From assembly GCF_900116665.1 (NCBI RefSeq), contig NZ_FPBK01000007.1, positions 118,715 through 182,714 on the forward strand: DNA of 64,000 nucleotides, written 5' to 3'. The position numbers and the translations under genes are program-made. Numbering within the stretch: position 1 is the first letter of the stretch; each line of letters starts with the position of its first letter. Below the pieces are notes generated by a model. It searched no databases. It saw only the letters and a program-made list of their open reading frames with translations, and had not been told where the DNA came from. Positions 49,625-58,286 of the stretch are shown piece by piece. Source of the DNA: Pustulibacterium marinum. GTDB lineage: Bacteria; Bacteroidota; Bacteroidia; Flavobacteriales; Flavobacteriaceae.

Positions 49625-50662
49625 ATGACACCAAAAGAATTAGGATATTATTTTCCGGCAGAATTTTATAAGCATCGCGCAACGTGGTTAAGCTGGCCGC
49701 ATAAAGAAGCTTCCTGGCCGGGAAAAATAGATACTATTTACAAGCCGTACGCCCAATTTATTAAAGAATTGACCAAAGGAGAACGTGTTTGTATCAACGT
49801 TGCAGACGAGACTTTAAAACAGTTTGCTATTTCACAATTAGAAAAACAAGCGGTAGATCTTTCTAAAGTTGACTTTTTCATGAATCCAACCAACGATGCT
49901 TGGTGTCGCGATCATGGACCTGCATTTTTAATCAATCCAACTGCTGAGCAAAAGAAAGTGATTGTAGATTGGGGATTTAATGCTTGGGGAGATAAATATC
50001 CTCCGTATGATTTAGATGATGTGATTCCAACTCGAATAGGGAAGGAGTTAGATATCCCTGTTTTTCATCCGGGAATTGTGATGGAAGGTGGTTCTGTTGA
50101 ATTCAATGGTAAAGGAACCTTGTTAACATCCACTTGTTGTTTGTTAAACGAAAATAGAAATCCACACTTAAATCAAGCTCAAATAGAACAGTTCTTAATT
50201 GATTATTACGGAGTAGAACACATTCTGTGGGTTGGAGAAGGAATTGTTGGTGACGATACCGATGGACATATTGATGATACCGTTCGTTTTGTGAATGAAG
50301 ACACAGTTGTTACGGTTGTTGAAGAAAACAAATCAGATGAAAACTATCAATTGCTTCAAGATAATTTAAAACAATTAAAAACCATGCGTTTGCAAGATGG
50401 GAAGCAATTAAACATAGTAGAATTGCCAATGCCAGATGCTGTAGTGTATGAAGATACTCGTTTGCCTGCATCCTATGCAAACTTTTACATTGCTAATAAA
50501 TCTGTGATTGTACCAACATACAGATGCAAAAACGACGAAAAAGCTTTAGAAATTCTTCAACAGTATTTTCCGGATAGGGAAGTAGTAGGAATTGATTCTA
50601 CTGATATTATTTGGGGATTAGGAAGTTTTCATTGCTTAAGTCAACAAGAACCAGAAATTTAA
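49625..50662 (+). CDS. aguA: Agmatine deiminase
   Basis: Converts agmatine to N-carbamoylputrescine. 345 residues of the peptidyl-arginine-deiminase-like family. Seen: TWLSWPHKEASWPG, NDAWCRDHGPAFL, HPGIVMEGGSVEFNGKGTLLTS, GDDTDGHIDDTVRFV and the C-terminal GLGSFHCLSQQ with nucleophilic Cys. Start and end match the family length. It works directly before AguB in the pathway and is encoded in the same operon. Confidence 0.93.
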   Translation: MTPKELGYYFPAEFYKHRATWLSWPHKEASWPGKIDTIYKPYAQFIKELTKGERVCINVADETLKQFAISQLEKQAVDLSKVDFFMNPTNDAWCRDHGPAFLINPTAEQKKVIVDWGFNAWGDKYPPYDLDDVIPTRIGKELDIPVFHPGIVMEGGSVEFNGKGTLLTSTCCLLNENRNPHLNQAQIEQFLIDYYGVEHILWVGEGIVGDDTDGHIDDTVRFVNEDTVVTVVEENKSDENYQLLQDNLKQLKTMRLQDGKQLNIVELPMPDAVVYEDTRLPASYANFYIANKSVIVPTYRCKNDEKALEILQQYFPDREVVGIDSTDIIWGLGSFHCLSQQEPEI

Positions 50663-50668
50663 TTAATT

Positions 50669-51814
50669 ATGAAATACAAAGGCTTTAATACAACATGTAT
50701 TCACGCCGGAGAAATAGAAAATGATCCTTTTAAAGGAGCCGTTTCGCCATTATTTATGAGTACTTCGTATGCTTATGAAAATGTAGAAACCAAGAGATAT
50801 CCAAGAGCTTTCAACACACCAAATCAGGAAGCACTTTGCAAAAAAATAGCAGCTTTAGAGCATACTGAAGCTGCTTTGCTTTTTGGTAGTGGTATGGGAG
50901 CTGTAAGTACGGCGCTTTTAGCTTTTTTACAGCCGGGAGATCATGTCGTTTTTCAGAAATCACTATATGGAGGAACGTTTGCCCTCACAGCAAATGTGTT
51001 TACCAAAATGGGGATTCAGTTTACTATGACTCCGGGTGTTTCAAAAGCAGATTTTGAAAATGCTATTACCGATAAAACAAAGATTATTTTCATAGAAACG
51101 CCATCCAACCCGTTGTTAACGTTGACAGACGTACAAATGGTGGCAGATTTAGCAAAGGATAAGGGATTAATTTCTATGATTGATAATACCTTTGCAACGC
51201 CAGTAAATCAAAATCCACATGATTTAGGAATTGATGTAGTGATTCACAGTGCTACAAAATATATGGGAGGACATTCCGATATTTTGGCGGGAGCCGTTTG
51301 TGCATCAAATGAATTGATGGCAACCATTCATTCTTATGGAATGAACATTGGCGCAAATTTGAGTGACTATACGGTTTGGTTGTTGGAAAGAAGTATCAAA
51401 ACGCTAGGAATTCGGGTGAAAGCACAGAATGAAAATGCATTGGTTTTAGCTGAATATTTGGAGCAGCATGAATCTATTGAAAAGGTATATTATCCTGGAT
51501 TGAAATCTCACCAAGATTATGAATTAGCTACAAAGCAAATGCGTGGTTTTGGGGGAATGATGAGCTTTGAGTTAAAAGAAGGATTAGATTCAGTAGCATT
51601 TGTAGAAGCGCTGGAAATTATAAAACCTTCCATGAGTTTGGCCGGAATAGAAAGTACCATTCTTTCTCCTGCAAAAACATCACATCAAGCAATGCCAAGA
51701 GAAGAACGACTAAAACAAGGAATATCAGATGAGTTGTTGCGCTTTTCTGTGGGAATTGAAGAAACTGAGGATCTTATAGCAGATCTTGAAAATGCATTTA
51801 AAAAAATAAAATAA
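50669..51814 (+). CDS. Cys/Met-metabolism PLP enzyme (cystathionine gamma-synthase / methionine gamma-lyase type)
   Basis: 381 residues, cytosolic, fold type I. Seen: TSYAYENVETKRYPR, FGSGMGAVSTALLAFL (phosphate-binding turn), YGGTFALT, IETPSNPLLTLTD, SMIDNTFATP (Asp for the pyridine nitrogen), HSATKYMGGHSDI with the PLP Lys (about 196), and RFSVGIEETEDLI at the end. The subfamily (synthase, beta-lyase or gamma-lyase) cannot be decided by eye. It has a 6-bp gap on both sides and belongs to the operon that ends with bshB1, another sulphur-linked gene. Confidence 0.88.
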   Translation: MKYKGFNTTCIHAGEIENDPFKGAVSPLFMSTSYAYENVETKRYPRAFNTPNQEALCKKIAALEHTEAALLFGSGMGAVSTALLAFLQPGDHVVFQKSLYGGTFALTANVFTKMGIQFTMTPGVSKADFENAITDKTKIIFIETPSNPLLTLTDVQMVADLAKDKGLISMIDNTFATPVNQNPHDLGIDVVIHSATKYMGGHSDILAGAVCASNELMATIHSYGMNIGANLSDYTVWLLERSIKTLGIRVKAQNENALVLAEYLEQHESIEKVYYPGLKSHQDYELATKQMRGFGGMMSFELKEGLDSVAFVEALEIIKPSMSLAGIESTILSPAKTSHQAMPREERLKQGISDELLRFSVGIEETEDLIADLENAFKKIK

Positions 51815-51819
51815 AACAC

Positions 51820-52536
51820 ATGAAAGTAGATATATTGGCTTTTGGAGCACATCCAGATGATGTTGAATTGGGGTGTGCTGGTACTTTAGTCAAGGAAATT
51901 GCAGCTGGGAAGAAAGTAGCGATTGTAGATTTAACCCAAGGAGAGTTGGGAACAAGAGGTTCTGCAGAATTACGTATGATTGAGGCTGATAATGCAGCAA
52001 AAATTATGGGAGTTCATGCGCGTGAAAACCTCAAAATGGCAGATGGATTTTTTGTAAACGATAAAATACATCAGTTAGAAATCATCAAGATGGTACGTAA
52101 ATATCAGCCTGAAATTGTGATTTGTAATGCGAAACGAGATCGACATATAGATCATGGAAAAGGGAGCAGTTTGGTAAGCGATGCTTGCTTTTTAAGTGGG
52201 TTACAAAAGATAGAAACTGAATTGGACGGTGAAGCCCAAGAAAAATGGCGTCCAAAAGTTGTGTATCATTACATGCAGTGGTATGATGACAGACCAGATT
52301 TTATTGTAGACGTTACAGGATTTTTAGATACAAAGATAGCAGCTATCAAAGCTTATAAATCTCAGTTTTATGATCCGAATAGTAAGGAGCCGGAAACACC
52401 CATAACGAGTAAAACTTTCTTTGATAGCTTAACATATAGAGCAGAAGATTTAGGTAGAATTGCAAATGTAAAATATGCAGAAGGCTTTACTACAGAACGT
52501 TACATAACCGTAGATAAAATAAGCGATTTGATTTAA
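51820..52536 (+). CDS. bshB1: Bacillithiol biosynthesis deacetylase BshB1
   Basis: Zn-dependent deacetylase making glucosaminyl-malate during bacillithiol synthesis. 238 residues of the LmbE family. Seen: AFGAHPDDVELGCAGT with zinc ligands HPDD, DLTQGELGTRG, EADNAAKIMG, and RDRHIDHGKGS with the HxxDH metal ligand. YKSQFYDP and RAEDLGR are typical of BshB1. Bacillithiol is an established thiol of Flavobacteriia, which supports the taxonomic reading. Confidence 0.93.
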   Translation: MKVDILAFGAHPDDVELGCAGTLVKEIAAGKKVAIVDLTQGELGTRGSAELRMIEADNAAKIMGVHARENLKMADGFFVNDKIHQLEIIKMVRKYQPEIVICNAKRDRHIDHGKGSSLVSDACFLSGLQKIETELDGEAQEKWRPKVVYHYMQWYDDRPDFIVDVTGFLDTKIAAIKAYKSQFYDPNSKEPETPITSKTFFDSLTYRAEDLGRIANVKYAEGFTTERYITVDKISDLI

Positions 52537-52554
52537 AATATTTTTTAAAATATG

Positions 52555-52587
52555 TTTGGTGAAATAAAATAAAATCTACTATATTTG
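52555..52587 (+). promoter_or_regulatory. Promoter of tRNA-His
   Basis: TTTG (52555-52558), 21-bp spacer, TATATTTG (52580-52587): full match to the Bacteroidota pattern, 17 bp before the tRNA. Confidence 0.75.
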
Positions 52588-52604
52588 CATCCGCAATTGA
52601 CACG

Positions 52605-52678
<74 letters not shown>

Positions 52679-52680
52679 CA

Positions 52681-52713
52681 AAAAGCCTTTCAGATTTTTG
52701 AAAGGCTTTTTTT
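52681..52713 (+). terminator. Terminator of tRNA-His
   Basis: AAAAGCCTTTCA (52681-52692) pairs perfectly with TGAAAGGCTTTT (52699-52710), six-base loop, T-run to 52713. Confidence 0.92.
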
Positions 52714-52744
52714 ATGGAATTAAAAGTTGTATTTGTATAGATAC

Positions 52745-52780
52745 AAAAAAATGCCTTCATGTTTATGAAGGCATTTTTCT
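52745..52780. terminator. Bidirectional terminator
   Basis: AAAAATGCCTTCAT (52747-52760) pairs with ATGAAGGCATTTTT (52765-52778), loop GTTT. Flanking A and T runs allow use on both strands. It mainly serves the leftward peptidase gene that ends at 52798. Confidence 0.88.
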
Positions 52781-52797
52781 TTTCAGGACAAGGATAA

Positions 52798-54372
52798 TTA
52801 TTCCTGTGTTTCGGCTTTGTCTGCAACGATTCTTTTTTCTTGATTGGCCAATTGCCAAGCGGTGTGGAAAACTAATTTAGCGCGTTCAGATAAAAGATCA
52901 TATTGAATCTTATCTGGTGTGTCCGAAGCTTGGTGATAATCCTCGTGTGTACCATTAAAATAGAAAATAATAGGTACGTTATGCTTTGCAAAATTGTAAT
53001 GGTCAGATCTGTAGTAAAAACGATTTGGATCGTCTGGGTCATCGTACTTATAATCCAATTCCATTTTTGTATATTCCTTATTCATGGCTTCGGAAATTTC
53101 ACGAAGTTCAGTACTTAACTTATCGGAACCAATTACATACACATAGTTTCTGCTTCCTTTACGTTTTGGATCAGTTCTACCAATCATATCTATATTAAGG
53201 TCAGCAACGGTTTGTTCCATTGGAAATATAGGGTTTTCCGAATAGTATTCAGAGCCTAACAATCCTTTTTCTTCTCCAGTCACGTGGAGAAATACAATAC
53301 TTCTTTTTGGACCTTCTCCTTGTAAAGCTGCTTGTTTAAAAGCTTCGGCGATTTCCATAACTGCAACCGTCCCAGAGCCATCATCATCTGCACCATTATA
53401 AACTAAACCAGATTTGTCCATTCCAATGTGGTCTAAGTGAGCAGAAATTACAATATATTCATCAGGTTTTTCAGAACCTTTTATGTAGGCTACTACATTT
53501 TCTGAATTTATATTTTGTGAATCTGATGCTATATTAATGCGTATAGTTTTTTCTACAGGCGTAAAAGCTGGAGCGTTTTCAATAGAATTAAGAAGTGAAG
53601 TTGCAATTTTTTTATTAATATAAAGACTTACAAAATGATCATCAGAACTTTTTAATTTTAATTCATCATTTCTGTTTTTCATCCTCTTGAAAGCTCGTTG
53701 AAGATCTTTGTAAATACCTTCATTATAATAGATAAAACCTACAGCTCCTTTTTCTTTAGCTATTTCAACTTTGGCACTAATTTCTTTTCTGAAATTTGAC
53801 CAAATTCCAGGTTCTTTTGTACCGCTAATAACATAAGAACCGTCTTTGTTTACAGGTTCGCCACTTTTAACAAGCACTATTTTTCCTTTAACTTCTTGAT
53901 TGTTATAATCTGAATAGTTTTCGGTGTCAATTCCATAACCTACATACACCAAATTTGATATTTCAGTATCTAATTTTTTTGGACCTTGAAACATGACAAA
54001 ATCTTCTCCTATTTCGTATTTTTCGCGTCCTATCTGTATAGATCCGTACGGAACACTTTCATGAATCAACGGTACAGTTTGAAAATAGTTTTCACTCCCC
54101 TTTGCTGCCGGTATCCCTAGGTTAACATAATAATCTTTTATATAATTAACTGCTTTTTTCTGACCTTCTTCTCCAGTATTTCTACCTTCAAACTCATCAC
54201 TAGCATAGGTGTAGAGCATTTCTTTTAATTCCTCTTGGGTAATAGATTTTGCGAAATCAGCAGGATGTCCTATACCTTCAAAGGTCTTAGTTTTTTTGGT
54301 ATTGCTACTTTCTTTTGATCCACCACAAGCTATGATAAGTAAAGATGAAGTGAGATAAAATAATTTCTTCAT
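52798..54372 (-). CDS. M28-family zinc aminopeptidase (lipoprotein)
   Basis: Exported peptidase with a lipobox LLIIAC. 524 residues: an inserted PA-type domain (about 120-230) and the M28 catalytic domain. Metal ligands seen: HLDHIG, NGADDDGSGTVAVME, HVTGEEKGLLGSEYY, and later IDMIGR and the C-terminal SDHYNFAKHNVP. It probably sits in the outer membrane or periplasm and trims peptides for nutrition. A single gene with its own promoter and terminator. Confidence 0.9.
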   Translation of the reverse strand: MKKLFYLTSSLLIIACGGSKESSNTKKTKTFEGIGHPADFAKSITQEELKEMLYTYASDEFEGRNTGEEGQKKAVNYIKDYYVNLGIPAAKGSENYFQTVPLIHESVPYGSIQIGREKYEIGEDFVMFQGPKKLDTEISNLVYVGYGIDTENYSDYNNQEVKGKIVLVKSGEPVNKDGSYVISGTKEPGIWSNFRKEISAKVEIAKEKGAVGFIYYNEGIYKDLQRAFKRMKNRNDELKLKSSDDHFVSLYINKKIATSLLNSIENAPAFTPVEKTIRINIASDSQNINSENVVAYIKGSEKPDEYIVISAHLDHIGMDKSGLVYNGADDDGSGTVAVMEIAEAFKQAALQGEGPKRSIVFLHVTGEEKGLLGSEYYSENPIFPMEQTVADLNIDMIGRTDPKRKGSRNYVYVIGSDKLSTELREISEAMNKEYTKMELDYKYDDPDDPNRFYYRSDHYNFAKHNVPIIFYFNGTHEDYHQASDTPDKIQYDLLSERAKLVFHTAWQLANQEKRIVADKAETQE

Positions 54373-54398
54373 ATTTAAGATTTGAATGTTAATTTTCT

Positions 54399-54406
54399 CA
54401 AAGATA
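54399..54406 (-). promoter_or_regulatory. Candidate -7 element of the M28 peptidase gene
   Basis: Minus-strand TATCTTTG, an exact match to TAnnTTTG, 27 bp before the start codon. No clear -33 box. Confidence 0.42.
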
Positions 54407-54437
54407 TTTAAGTTTCTATATTTAGAATGTAAAAACT

Positions 54438-55028
54438 TTAAAAGTTTGATGAGATATTGTCTTTTTCTATAGCGATCACTTCACCAGGTAACAAATTTTT
54501 TAAAAGAATATTACCAATTCTAACTCTTACAAGTCTTAAGGTAGGAGTACCAACTGCAGAAGTCATTTTTCTAATTTGTCTAAACTTTCCTTCTGTAATA
54601 ATGATGGATAACCACGTTGTTGGGCCGTGGCGCTCATCTCGTATTTTTTTACCTCTATCGGGAAGTTCTGGCGAAGTTTCAAGCAAAGTAACTTGGCAAG
54701 GTTTTGTTATATATTTTTTTCCGTTAAGGCCAATTGAAACGCCTTCTCTTAATTTTTGAACCTGATCGTGCGTAATAGCTCCATCGACTAATACATAATA
54801 CTCTTTTTCAATTCCACTGGTGTTTACTGTATTGCTTAATTTTCCGTCTGTAGTAAGTAGTAGCAATCCTTCTGATTTCTCATCGAGTCTACCAATAGGC
54901 ATAACGTCCTTTGGAATTGTTTCAATATCCTTTAAAAATTTCTTTTTACGAAGTTGGCGTTCATCATTGGAAGAAATTTGACTTATATATCCGTAAGGTT
55001 TGAAGAGTTTATAATGTTTATGTGCCAT
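54438..55028 (-). CDS. rRNA pseudouridine synthase, RsuA/RluE type
   Basis: Isomerises a uridine in ribosomal RNA. 196 residues from the ATG at 55028 (MAHKHYKLFKPYGYISQ), preferred to an upstream ATG at 55070 that would lie inside the hairpin. No S4 domain, as in RluE. Catalytic Asp in MPIGRLDEKSEGLLLL (about residue 49), and EGKFRQIRKM with TLRLVRVRIG later, both family hallmarks. A terminator-like hairpin abuts the start codon, an unusual position. Confidence 0.9.
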   Translation of the reverse strand: MAHKHYKLFKPYGYISQISSNDERQLRKKKFLKDIETIPKDVMPIGRLDEKSEGLLLLTTDGKLSNTVNTSGIEKEYYVLVDGAITHDQVQKLREGVSIGLNGKKYITKPCQVTLLETSPELPDRGKKIRDERHGPTTWLSIIITEGKFRQIRKMTSAVGTPTLRLVRVRIGNILLKNLLPGEVIAIEKDNISSNF

Positions 55029-55069
55029 AAAAAAATAATGCCTTTGCAAATAAAATAGTTGCAAAGGCA
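55029..55069 (-). terminator. Hairpin with T-tract between the barstar-like and pseudouridine synthase genes
   Basis: TGCCTTTGCAA and TTGCAAAGGCA (55039-55049 and 55059-55069) are perfect 11-bp reverse complements around a 9-base loop. On the minus strand the stem is followed by TTATTTTTTT and then immediately the ATG at 55028. It looks like a terminator of the upstream gene but could act as an attenuator for the downstream one. Confidence 0.8.
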
Positions 55070-55088
55070 ATACACAATGTAATCTTGA

Positions 55089-55526
55089 TTATTTTTTTTC
55101 TTTATCATTCCAGAAAAGATATTCTGGATGATCTAGTGGTTTGTAAAGTTTGAAATATTTATTATCCACTTGGGCTAAAACTGTAAAGTTGATATTTTCC
55201 TCTTCTTTAATTTTAGCTACTTCTGTCAAAACATTCAGCAAACCATAAATGTTTTTAAATGGTATTAAGTCCAAATGTTCAAAAACAAGAACGATTCCGG
55301 GATCTTCAATATCATACTCGAGAAGGCATTCTTTTAATGAATCAAAATTTTCTTCATAATATGACGGAAGATGTAATTTGCTTTTTAATTCAAAATGTAA
55401 CTGACGAGTACTTGTAATTTCTTCTGTGTCAAATTCAATGATTTTATATTCTTGATCATCAAATTTATCGAATGCTTTGTCCAGCAATTTGGTATCATGG
55501 AACAAAATTATTCCTTGAGATTTCAT
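55089..55526 (-). CDS. Barstar-like protein
   Basis: 145 residues, cytosolic, acidic. LHLPSYYEENFDSLKECLLEYD closely fits the barnase-inhibitor signature (LP-YYG-N-DAL-D-L), though Gly and the Trp-Asp pair are changed. The following strand PGIVLVFEHLD also fits. Barstar proteins block secreted or effector RNases. No barnase-like or other toxin gene is visible nearby, so this is either an orphan immunity protein or a domesticated regulator. Confidence 0.78.
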   Translation of the reverse strand: MKSQGIILFHDTKLLDKAFDKFDDQEYKIIEFDTEEITSTRQLHFELKSKLHLPSYYEENFDSLKECLLEYDIEDPGIVLVFEHLDLIPFKNIYGLLNVLTEVAKIKEEENINFTVLAQVDNKYFKLYKPLDHPEYLFWNDKEKK

Positions 55527-55607
55527 TTTAACAATGGGTATTTAGATAAATTAAGAGTTCTAAAGTAGTAAAATTATCTAAATGTCCACCAAATGAATAA
55601 TGAGAAA

Positions 55608-56174
55608 TTAAAGTTTTTTCTTAATTTTTCTCGCAATCTTGTTATTTGTTGAATAAAGATAGATAATACCACATTGTCCCGATGAAAGATATGAATTATT
55701 CTTAAAGTTATTTTTTATAAGAACAGTATCTATAGTAGATTCCTTTATCATATTTAGAACAGGATTTGTATATGTATATTTCGTAGAATCTAAATCATAA
55801 GTTTGGTCTTTTACAACCATTTTAAATTCCATTTTGCAATTACATTCCTTTATCTTTTCTTGTTTGTCATTTAGCACTTCTTGACTTACCGCAAGAACGT
55901 CATCATCTTTTTTAACTTGATCTTCCCAAAAGTTATTAGAAGTTTCTCGATCTACAGGAACTTCTGATTCGGTATGAATTTTTTCTTTTATGAGTTCAAT
56001 TTTGTTGGTTAAGTCTTGAGTATTTTCAAGTTGATTTAACCAATTTCGATTTTGATCATCGGGTATGCCCACTAAATCTTTTTTCGAAGTTTGTGAAAAT
56101 GTTGTTTGAAACATTAAAAGAGGTATTAAAAATACCCCAATTTTTAAATTGGTAGTAAAATGATTCTTTTTCAT
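55608..56174 (-). CDS. Exported protein of unknown function
   Basis: 188 residues from the ATG at 56174 (MKKNHFTTNLKIGVFLIPLL...TTFSQ, a clear signal peptide); an earlier ATG at 56210 would spoil it. The mature part has a helical region, then KECNCKMEFKMVVKD and a C-terminal SSGQCGIIYLYS, with three Cys in all. No family is recognised. Confidence 0.7.
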   Translation of the reverse strand: MKKNHFTTNLKIGVFLIPLLMFQTTFSQTSKKDLVGIPDDQNRNWLNQLENTQDLTNKIELIKEKIHTESEVPVDRETSNNFWEDQVKKDDDVLAVSQEVLNDKQEKIKECNCKMEFKMVVKDQTYDLDSTKYTYTNPVLNMIKESTIDTVLIKNNFKNNSYLSSGQCGIIYLYSTNNKIARKIKKKL

Positions 56175-56297
56175 AGCGATTTTTTCTTTTTCGTTACTAA
56201 AATATAACAAATAGAAAAGAAAAGCAGAAATTTTAATACAATTTATAAGTGTTTAAATGTTTAATAGGAAGTTAAATCTTACAAAATAAACTATAGC

Positions 56298-57194
56298 CTA
56301 TAGAGTCAGTTTCAATAATAGCGTTTTTCGATCACTTTGTTCGTCAGATTCACAGGTTCTATCTCTTCCTGTATAGTTATCACTTACAAGGTAAATTTTA
56401 CCAGTTTCATCAATGGTAATTCCCTCCATATTGGTGCTATATCCTTCTTCAAAATAGCTATTTATTTTGCTTGAGATATTATAGGAGATAAAATTTTTGT
56501 ATTTATAATTGTTGTTATCGGGAAGTCCACTTTGATCGTTTAGCGATATTACGTCTATAGAATAATTCTTGAATTTTGTTCGTAATAAGTACAAGCTATT
56601 TTTTTGACTATCAAAAGCAATATCTGTATATCTATACATATTTCCAAGAGAAATATCAACACGTTTTTTTAACTTTAAACTTACACTGTTTTCTTTTTGA
56701 AGGATAGTATAACAATAAAGAATTGAAGTTTTATTTTTCCCAAATTCTTTAATTACATAGAGAATATTTTTTTCTGGATTAAGACATAGCCCTTCAATAC
56801 CAAAATCTCTATTTCTGTTTTGTTCGGATTCTATACGCAATAATTTATGTGGTAATAAAAGATTGCTTTTGTTACTAACGTGATAGATAGAATTGTCTGT
56901 TTCATCAGCAAAGAAAAATCCATTTTCATAATTGCAATAGGCTTCAATGTCATATGATCTATCAGGATTTGCAAATGAAATCTCTTGGAATTCCTTGCCT
57001 GAATCTTTGTCAATTTTAAAAAAGCTAGTACAGGTTTCTGACATCAAATATATGGTGTCTCTGTAACTGTCAATAGAAGAAAATTCATAGGGTTTATGAA
57101 GTTTATCTTCTAATTTAATGTTCTCAATTTTTTGAGCACATATGGTTGTCGTAATTAAAGAGGTGCAGGTAAAAATAAGTAGTTTTAGTTTCAT
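56298..57194 (-). CDS. Exported beta-propeller protein (SdiA-regulated / esterase-like phytase type)
   Basis: 298 residues with signal peptide ending ICAQ. Repeated strand motifs such as DIEAYCNYENGFFFADETDN, FGIEGLCLNPEKNILYVIKE, YTDIAFDSQKNSLYLLRT and MEGITIDETGKIYLVSDN mark a propeller; FGIEGL and MEGITID are the hallmarks of the SdiA-regulated/phytase-like esterase group. Enzymatic activity is not demonstrated by any visible catalytic set. Periplasmic or surface location is likely. Confidence 0.78.
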   Translation of the reverse strand: MKLKLLIFTCTSLITTTICAQKIENIKLEDKLHKPYEFSSIDSYRDTIYLMSETCTSFFKIDKDSGKEFQEISFANPDRSYDIEAYCNYENGFFFADETDNSIYHVSNKSNLLLPHKLLRIESEQNRNRDFGIEGLCLNPEKNILYVIKEFGKNKTSILYCYTILQKENSVSLKLKKRVDISLGNMYRYTDIAFDSQKNSLYLLRTKFKNYSIDVISLNDQSGLPDNNNYKYKNFISYNISSKINSYFEEGYSTNMEGITIDETGKIYLVSDNYTGRDRTCESDEQSDRKTLLLKLTL

Positions 57195-57313
57195 AGTAGT
57201 GAGTTTTTAGTTGTTAATTCTTATGAGATTTTACGGGAAATTTCTTAAATATACTCAAAAACTATTAAAACCCTTTTTGATTTTTATCTATTTAATGTAA
57301 ACTTAATAATCTT

Positions 57314-57733
57314 TTATAAAAACATGTTTAAGCTAAATTTAAAAAGAAACTGTTTTACAGAAAATCTGGAGTGTAAAGGTATGTTTTTCGTTTTATAAGT
57401 TAATTGTAGTTCCTCTTCCAGTTCTTTTGTATTAGAAAATGAAAACTCCTCAAGAATACAGATGTAGCTGATGTCGCTTTTGGTACTAAAAAATTTTACG
57501 CCTTTTGTAAATGCATTCGATCTATCTTTTTCAGATCTGTAAATGATGTTTACTTTTGACTTCAAATTGTTGTCAATTGTAAAAGCTTTTAATTCAGAAG
57601 GAATCGTTTTTGCAATTGATGGCACAACGAAGCATAATTCATAATCATCGTCAGTAGTTAAAAATTGCTCTATTATACTTGTATTGAATGAATCTTTTAC
57701 TTTTTCCCATGGGATTATAACACCTGCTTTCAT
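57314..57733 (-). CDS. Small protein of unknown function, glycosyltransferase-like fold possible
   Basis: 139 residues, no signal peptide. The pattern YELCFVVPS, then KVNIIYRSEKDRSNAFTKGVKFF and SYICILEEF resembles the first half of a family 2 glycosyltransferase (strand, nucleotide-loop, DxD-like position), but the DxD is not present. It may be a truncated or repurposed domain. The next 550 bp to the left edge of the GH28 gene carry no gene. Confidence 0.5.
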   Translation of the reverse strand: MKAGVIIPWEKVKDSFNTSIIEQFLTTDDDYELCFVVPSIAKTIPSELKAFTIDNNLKSKVNIIYRSEKDRSNAFTKGVKFFSTKSDISYICILEEFSFSNTKELEEELQLTYKTKNIPLHSRFSVKQFLFKFSLNMFL

Positions 57734-58286
57734 AATTTTTTATTTAATAGATTTACTATAAAAGTAGATCTAACATTGTATTCTATTCGTCTATTTTCGG
57801 TAGAGTAACTTTTCGTATAGTTGAATGGCAAAATTGAGAGGATATGACTACTTTAAGTATAGAACTGCTTGGGAAGATTAAAAGCGTAGTACTTATAGTT
57901 TCTTGGTTTAAGAAAGATATGAGTTATATGTGCATGGTATGTATACGCGACTACGTTAAGGTATCAAATATTCGGATTGAGTTTTATTACCTATGCAATG
58001 TGTAATAAAATATGGAAAGGTTATAAGACCTCGTATTAATAAGAATAGAGAAAGTCTTTGTTGAGCGTAGCAGAAATCTTTATATACCTCCAAGAGATTT
58101 GTTATGGGAAAAGGTACTCTTGGAGATTATTTTTTATTCGATAGCATGTAAGATAATGCTTTCAATATTTTTGAATAGATAGGTTCGTTATGCTCTCTCA
58201 TTAGTAACAATTTCATCAAACTATAGTAGCAACTTATTATTTTTTAATCTATAAGTGTTTTTTGATGAAATAGGATTCTAAGAAAC
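57734..58286. other. Gene-free stretch between the small GT-like gene and the GH28 gene
   Basis: No frame of convincing length on either strand. It contains the hairpin at 58088-58132 but no gene leading into it. It may be the junction between conserved chromosome and the accessory right end. Confidence 0.4.
58088..58132 (+). terminator. Orphan terminator-like hairpin
   Basis: CTCCAAGAG (58088-58096) pairs perfectly with CTCTTGGAG (58117-58125), 20-base loop, followed by ATTATTTTTT. No plus-strand gene precedes it; a small RNA or a lost gene could be its source. Confidence 0.6.
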
